A DNA stretch of 64,000 nt from Pseudomonadota bacterium (GTDB lineage Bacteria > Pseudomonadota > Alphaproteobacteria > Acetobacterales > Acetobacteraceae): assembly GCA_021808055.1 (NCBI GenBank), contig JAKBCH010000004.1, positions 11,124-75,123 on the forward strand. The letters run 5' to 3'. This document shows positions 59,793 to 64,000 of the stretch, piece by piece. Each line of letters starts with the position of its first letter. Within the stretch, counting starts at the first letter, position 1. A model generated the notes under the pieces. It searched no databases, was not told where the DNA came from, and was given only the letters and a program-made list of their open reading frames with translations. A program made the translations under genes and the position numbers.

Positions 59793-60989
59793 ATGCTGAC
59801 CTACGCGGATGTTCTGGCCGCCTCGCAGCGCATTAAGGGTGCTGTGGTTCGCACGCCCTTTTTGAAGTCGGATGCACTCTCCCGCCTCACCGGTGCAGAG
59901 CTATACGTGAAGCTGGACCATCTTCAGGCCACCGGCGCTTTCAAGGAGCGTGGAGCCGCCAACAGCATCGCTCTGCTTTCGGCCGAGGAACGCAAGCGCG
60001 GCGTTATCGCCGTCTCTGCTGGCAACCATGCCCAGGCCGTGGCACGCCATGCCCAGCTTGCGGGCATTAAAGCCACCATTGTTATGCCCCGCCACACCCC
60101 GGCCACCAAAATCACCCGCACCGCCAGCTGGGGTGCCAATGTGGTGCTGCATGGGGAAACGCTGGCCGATGCCGCGGCTGAAGCGAGCAGGCTGGAGGCC
60201 CAGGAAGGGTTCTATTTCATCCACCCTTACGACAATGCAGCGGTGATGGCGGGCCAGGGCACCATGGCGCTGGAAATGTTCGAGGATGTGCCGGATCTGG
60301 ACGCGCTGGTGGTGGCCACTGGCGGCGGCGGCCTCATCTCCGGCAGCGCCGTGGTGGCGCGGCATTTGCGCCCTGAATGCAAGGTTTATGGCGTTGAGGT
60401 GGAGCATTACGCCGCTTTCGCCCAGGCGTTGGCGGGCCAGGAGATCAAGGTCGGCGGCCCCACCATCGCCGAAGGCATCGCGGTGCGCGATATCGGGCAG
60501 AAACCGCTTTCCGTGTTGAAAGCGCTGAAAGTTCCGGTTCTCGTCGTCTCCGAACACGCGGTGGAAAGTGCAATCGCCGTTTATGTGGAGAATGCCAAGC
60601 AGGTGACGGAAGGTGCCGGAGCCGCCAGCCTCGCGGCGGTGCTGAGCTTTCCCGAGCACTTCCGGGGCAAGAAAGTGGGCATTTCCATCTGTGGGGCAAA
60701 TATCGACCCGCGGATTCTGGCCAACACCCTTATGCGCTGCCTGCTGCGCGATGGCAGGCTGCTGCGCCTGGTGCTGGAGATGCCAGACCGCCCAGGGATG
60801 CTCGCCGAAGTTTCCCGCCGCATTGGCGAACTTGGCGGGAATATTCTGGAAGTTTCACATCATCGCCTGTTCTCCAGCCCCTCAGTGCAGGACGCGCAAC
60901 TCGAAGTCATGATCGAAGCCCGCGATGCCGGGCATGGCGAGGCGATCGAAGCCTCGCTGGCGGAAGTGTTCGTGCTGCGGCGGCTGTAA
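59793..60989 (+). CDS. ilvA: threonine ammonia-lyase with C-terminal ACT domain
   Basis: PLP enzyme turning threonine into 2-oxobutanoate for isoleucine synthesis or catabolism. The 398-residue protein has the PLP Lys51 in GAFKERGA, VSAGNHAQA, GGGGLISG (phosphate loop) and a single ACT-like domain at about 325-398 (LVLEMPDRPGMLAEVSRRIGELGGN). The single-ACT form is the short variant, different from the two-domain biosynthetic E. coli IlvA, so feedback control may differ. It starts one base after the greA stop. Confidence 0.93.
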   Translation: MLTYADVLAASQRIKGAVVRTPFLKSDALSRLTGAELYVKLDHLQATGAFKERGAANSIALLSAEERKRGVIAVSAGNHAQAVARHAQLAGIKATIVMPRHTPATKITRTASWGANVVLHGETLADAAAEASRLEAQEGFYFIHPYDNAAVMAGQGTMALEMFEDVPDLDALVVATGGGGLISGSAVVARHLRPECKVYGVEVEHYAAFAQALAGQEIKVGGPTIAEGIAVRDIGQKPLSVLKALKVPVLVVSEHAVESAIAVYVENAKQVTEGAGAASLAAVLSFPEHFRGKKVGISICGANIDPRILANTLMRCLLRDGRLLRLVLEMPDRPGMLAEVSRRIGELGGNILEVSHHRLFSSPSVQDAQLEVMIEARDAGHGEAIEASLAEVFVLRRL

Positions 60990-61013
60990 AAAGCAGGGGG
61001 GTCTCCCCCCGCT
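60988..61013 (-). terminator. Rho-independent terminator of the leftward aldo/keto reductase
   Basis: GGGGGG (60996-61001), TCT and CCCCCC (61005-61010) form the core stem, extended by AGC/GCT around a bulged A. On the minus strand it is followed by TTTTT (complement of 60988-60992). It overlaps the last base of the reductase stop and the end of ilvA, so it serves the minus-strand gene; the plus side has no T run. Confidence 0.8.
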
Positions 61014-62055
61014 ACTTCACAAACGGCTTGGGAACACGGTTGCCCGTTTGGCGAGTGATCATCCAGCCCGGATATTCCGGCGGCAGCGCGCTTACCTCAT
61101 CCAGCCGCGCCATTTCCTCGGCGTTCAGCACCAGCCCTACCGCCGCCAGATTATCGTCCAGCTGCGCGATGGTCTTTGCCCCGATAATCACGCTCATCAC
61201 CTGCGGCTTGGCCAGCAGCCAGGCCAGCGCCACCCGCGCCACGGAAACCCCGTTCGCCAGGCCAATCTCGCGCATCACCTCGATGCATTTATCCGCGCGC
61301 TCGATATCCACCGGCGGAAAATCAAAGCTCAGGCGGCGGCTGTCATTCGCCTTTTCCGCCCCCGGCCCGTATTTGCCGGAGAGATACCCGCCAGCCAAAG
61401 GCGACCACACCATCAGCCCCAGTTTTTCCTCGGTCAGCATCGGCACCAGCTCGCGCTCCAGATCCCGCCCGGCGATGGAGTAATAGGCTTGCAACGTTTC
61501 AAACCGGGCATAGCCCTTGGCCTCGGAAAGCCCCAGCGCCTTCGCGATTTTCCACGCCGCCCAGTTGGAAACGCCAATATAGCGCACCAGCCCCTGGGAA
61601 ACGAGGTCATCCAGCGCGCGGAGTGTTTCATCAATGGGTGTGACCGCATCCGTGCCGTGAATCTGGTAAAGGTCGATATGGTCCAGCCCCATCCGCTCCA
61701 GGCTGGCCTTCACGCCATCCATGATATGCCCGCGTGAGGCGCCACGATCATTCGGCCCAGGCCCCATCTCGCCAAACACCTTGGAGGCAACCACGACATC
61801 CTTGCGCTTCACGCCCAGGTTTTTCAGCGCCTGCCCCACCAGCCGTTCAGATTGGCCCATGGAATAAACATCCGCTGTGTCGATGAAATTCACCCCGGCT
61901 TCCAGCGCGCGGGCGATAATGGCATCCACCTCGTCCTGGCGGAGCTGGCCAATGGCCTTCCAGAACCCCGCATCCTCGTTGCCGCCGAAGGTCATGGTGC
62001 CAAGGCAGATTTCGGACACATAAAGCCCCGTGCGGCCAAGCTGCTTGTATTTCAT
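61012..62055 (-). CDS. aldo/keto reductase
   Basis: A 347-residue NADPH-dependent oxidoreductase of the TIM-barrel AKR family. Visible are the start MKYKQLGRTGLYVSEICLG, the catalytic Asp and Tyr in FIDTADVYSMGQSE, DHIDLYQIHGTD (catalytic His), GVSNWAAWKI and SVIIGAKTIAQLDDN (cofactor end). It resembles the YajO/AKR11-13 type. AGGAGAC lies eight bases before the ATG. It is unlinked to the neighbouring genes by function as far as can be seen. Confidence 0.92.
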   Translation of the reverse strand: MKYKQLGRTGLYVSEICLGTMTFGGNEDAGFWKAIGQLRQDEVDAIIARALEAGVNFIDTADVYSMGQSERLVGQALKNLGVKRKDVVVASKVFGEMGPGPNDRGASRGHIMDGVKASLERMGLDHIDLYQIHGTDAVTPIDETLRALDDLVSQGLVRYIGVSNWAAWKIAKALGLSEAKGYARFETLQAYYSIAGRDLERELVPMLTEEKLGLMVWSPLAGGYLSGKYGPGAEKANDSRRLSFDFPPVDIERADKCIEVMREIGLANGVSVARVALAWLLAKPQVMSVIIGAKTIAQLDDNLAAVGLVLNAEEMARLDEVSALPPEYPGWMITRQTGNRVPKPFVK

Positions 62056-62289
62056 GCTGATTGTCTCCTGAATGGCGCGAATATGGGAAGGCGAGGGATG
62101 GGTGGCAAGTGGGGGAAGCTTGCCGGTCCGCTATCGAGCAGCGATGTTGCAATAGCTGACGTTTGGGGTAAGGCTCGAATGGGCCGATGGAACCGAGCGG
62201 GAGGAGTGGTGGCTAAGTCCATGAAACCTGAGACTGGTCCGACTAGCTGTCTATTCACACGTGAGCGGTAGGTCGTTTAAGCTTCCGGC
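62056..62289. other. 234-base intergenic region before the HNH gene
   Basis: No convincing frame, repeat or hairpin. A plus-strand frame runs through it from the reductase gene but looks like a shadow. There is no clear promoter for the HNH gene. Confidence 0.5.
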
Positions 62290-63231
62290 ATGGGCGAGCA
62301 CAAGATCAAGCAGTATAACCGCGAGCAGTATCTCCAGCACAATCCATTCTGCTGCTACTGCGGTGCGCAGGCGACGACGACGGACCACATTCCGTCGCGG
62401 GCATACTTTCTGCGGCGTGACTGGCCCGAGGGCTTCGAATTTCCGGCCTGCGAGACGTGCAACGATGAAACGCGGATCGATGAGCAGGTCGTGGCTTTCC
62501 TGCTCAACCTGCGCCTTATCAACAGCAGCCCGGCCATCGAAGAGTTGTTATCCAAGTTAGCCAAGGCAATAACGAACAACGCTCCGGAAATCATGCTGGA
62601 GTGGCGGGTGAACGTCCCAACATCAGTTAGCGGGCGAAAACGAGCTTTCAGGGAAGCGTTTGGTCCACTTGGCGACGAATTGCGTCGGGAGCAATACGGT
62701 ATGATCGATATTGGTCCACTCACCAAGCAAAGAGTCAGTCGATTCATAACCAAACTCGGGAAGACATTATTCTACAAGCATATAGGTCGGATTCTGGATG
62801 GCTACATGTTCCAGAGTTGGCACAACATCTACACCGATCCTATGGAAACCTTACAAAAGAGGATGAATAACATTCACAATTTTGCCAAAAATATTGAAAT
62901 ACCGGAACGAGCAAAAAAGCCAACGATCGACCAATTCTTCTATCGATACAACTGCGATCCTGACCGGGGCTGGCTGTTTGCCTCTGTCACGTTCAGCGAG
63001 CAGATGATGTTTGACCTCATCGTCCTGACCGAGCCTGCTTTGGAGTGGATTCTTGAGCAAGCAGGACAGCCCGAAACGAAATCCGAATATGATTTCGCTA
63101 GGGAACGGCTAAAATTTCAGAGCCGCGCGACCGGGGCTGTTTTTCCTCACACGAATTTTCCGCGAGGCGTGGCGTTCCCTACTGTCCGCCCTGGTGCAAT
63201 TCAGCGTCACTCAGTTTTTAAGCCCACCTGA
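62290..63231 (+). CDS. HNH-type domain protein of unknown role
   Basis: A 313-residue protein with an N-terminal HNH/zinc-finger-like module: C-x2-C at 21-24, the D32-H33 pair in TTDHIPSRAYF, and C-x2-C-N at 54-58. The pattern is that of HNH endonucleases with structural zinc; whether it cuts DNA or is a degenerate form is unknown. The rest (70-313) is helical with no motif I know (RVSRFITKLGKTLFYKHIG). Bases after about 62540 are more AT-rich than the surroundings, pointing to horizontal gain. It is isolated, with 234 bases of non-coding DNA upstream and no ribosome site that I can see. Confidence 0.7.
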   Translation: MGEHKIKQYNREQYLQHNPFCCYCGAQATTTDHIPSRAYFLRRDWPEGFEFPACETCNDETRIDEQVVAFLLNLRLINSSPAIEELLSKLAKAITNNAPEIMLEWRVNVPTSVSGRKRAFREAFGPLGDELRREQYGMIDIGPLTKQRVSRFITKLGKTLFYKHIGRILDGYMFQSWHNIYTDPMETLQKRMNNIHNFAKNIEIPERAKKPTIDQFFYRYNCDPDRGWLFASVTFSEQMMFDLIVLTEPALEWILEQAGQPETKSEYDFARERLKFQSRATGAVFPHTNFPRGVAFPTVRPGAIQRHSVFKPT

Positions 63232-63293
63232 ATGTCCGACTTCGAGATCATTCGAAGGGCTATCATACGGCCTTGTTGGGTCGAAACCCGCCC

Positions 63294-64000
63294 CTATCTC
63301 GGCCCGCGAGCCAATTCCGTAATCACTCCATGCAACGTATTCAGCTCCTGGCGCGTCACCTCGCCACGCTGAAAAAAATGCCGGAGGTTACGCACCATAC
63401 CAGGCCGCTTCTGCTCATTTTTCAAAAACCCGCTTTCATCGCATGCGCGGATGAGATGCGTCATGAAATTATCCAGCTCGCCCTTGGTGGCGGGCACGGT
63501 CTCGTTCACCTGCAACTCACGCGGCGGTTGTTCCGGGCTGCGCGCCAGCCACCATTCATAGCCCATCACCATCACGGCTTGCGCCAAATTGAGGGACATG
63601 AAATCCGGGTTGAGATCGTAACGGATCAAGCTGTCCGCATGGGCGATATCGTCATTATCCAACCCCGTGCGCTCCGGCCCAAACAGAATGCCGGTTTTCA
63701 AACCCCTTGTGCCTGCGCTAACAATTTCATTCGCCCCGCCGCGCGCGGTGAGCACGGGTTTGATGATATGGCGCGGGCGCGGGCAGGTGGCGAACACGCG
63801 GTGCAGATCCGCCACCGCCTCCGCCACGGTTTCAAACACCCCGGCATTGTCCAGAATGCGATGCGCGCCAGAGCCGGTGATCCAGGCGCGCGGCTGCGGC
63901 CAGCCATCGCGGGGGCTAACGATACGCATATGGAACAACCCGCCATTGCCCATGGCCCGCGCCACCGCGCCGATATTCTCGGCCATTTGCGGGCGCACCA
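63294..64000 (-). CDS. SPOUT RNA methyltransferase, TrmJ-like, 5' end outside window
   Basis: SpoU-type knotted methyltransferase, probably 2'-O-methylating tRNA position 32 or an rRNA base. The C-terminal part of the SPOUT domain is present: VRPQMAENIGAVARAM at the window edge, ILFGPERTGLDNDDI and SLNLAQAVMVMGYEWW, the SAM-binding knot. The C-terminal extension (about residues 150-235) carries EQPPREL, GFLKNEQKRP and LRHFFQRGEVTRQE, typical of TrmJ. The codon before the visible GTG is of the form xTG (Leu), so the frame continues beyond 64000. Confidence 0.88.
   Translation of the reverse strand, partial: VRPQMAENIGAVARAMGNGGLFHMRIVSPRDGWPQPRAWITGSGAHRILDNAGVFETVAEAVADLHRVFATCPRPRHIIKPVLTARGGANEIVSAGTRGLKTGILFGPERTGLDNDDIAHADSLIRYDLNPDFMSLNLAQAVMVMGYEWWLARSPEQPPRELQVNETVPATKGELDNFMTHLIRACDESGFLKNEQKRPGMVRNLRHFFQRGEVTRQELNTLHGVITELARGPR

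Noticed and set aside
60992..61013. GGGGGG-TCT-CCCCCC as terminator for ilvA
   Set aside because: No T run follows on the plus strand; the T run is on the minus side, so it belongs to the aldo/keto reductase.
62056..62289. C-terminal piece of a plus-strand frame as a decayed gene
   Set aside because: The frame is continuous with an antisense frame of the reductase gene and shows no recognisable protein text.

Overview
The window looks like chromosomal DNA of an alphaproteobacterium, most likely a member of the Acetobacteraceae (Acidocella/Acidiphilium-like; the genus is a guess). The reasons are high GC, the gene orders carA-carB next to yqeY-dnaG-rpoD, rpoZ-rel-acpS, pal-cpoB-tilS-ftsH, DUF1178-grxC-comF beside a divergent methyltransferase, and rsmB-rpe-heparinase-purH, the hopanoid genes hpnN and hpnK, and a ZTP riboswitch in front of purH. 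Almost all of the window is core housekeeping DNA; I see no prophage, insertion sequence or CRISPR array.

Layout. 1-1.9 kb: end of aroA and cmk. 1.9-4.7 kb: a leftward dehydrogenase/omega-aminotransferase pair for an omega-amino acid such as beta-alanine or GABA. 4.9-9.0 kb: DUF952, then leftward folK, rpoZ, rel and acpS (rpoZ drives the stringent-response operon). 9.1-15.1 kb: an NYN nuclease and a family 5 uracil-DNA glycosylase, smpB and dapA leftward, then slt, pgpA, pncC and panB rightward. 15.2-19.9 kb: leftward pal, cpoB, tilS and ftsH, without tolQRAB. 20.2-23.7 kb: pheST. 23.7-26.8 kb: YggT, HpnN and a ribbon-helix-helix protein. 26.9-35.5 kb: tRNA-Ala(CGC), rsmB, rpe, a heparinase-like protein, galE, a GT4 glycosyltransferase, a small lipoprotein, and purH under a ZTP riboswitch. 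35.5-40.7 kb: rplM-rpsI, a molbindin-like small protein, hpnK, DUF1178, grxC, comF, a methyltransferase and radC. 40.7-47.2 kb: a tripartite RND efflux operon with a divergent TetR regulator. 47.2-53.5 kb: moaA, DUF3553, a pseudouridine synthase, GNAT, rpoD and dnaG. 53.6-61 kb: yqeY, carA, an unknown membrane ORF, carB, greA and ilvA. 61-64 kb: an aldo/keto reductase, an isolated HNH protein and a partial TrmJ-like methyltransferase.

The most interesting parts: CarA carries an N-terminal helix-turn-helix-like extension of about 65 residues, and the carA/yqeY intergenic region holds two similar 17-bp imperfect palindromes, which together suggest (but do not prove) feedback control by a biosynthetic enzyme subunit. 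An AT-richer membrane ORF of unknown function lies between carA and carB. Two very small genes with rare starts are easily missed: a molbindin-like protein apparently starting with CTG, and a DUF3553 protein starting with TTG. The pal promoter has a perfect 16-bp palindrome between its -35 and -10 elements. The TetR/efflux divergent promoter region predicts transcripts starting at, or next to, the start codons on both sides.
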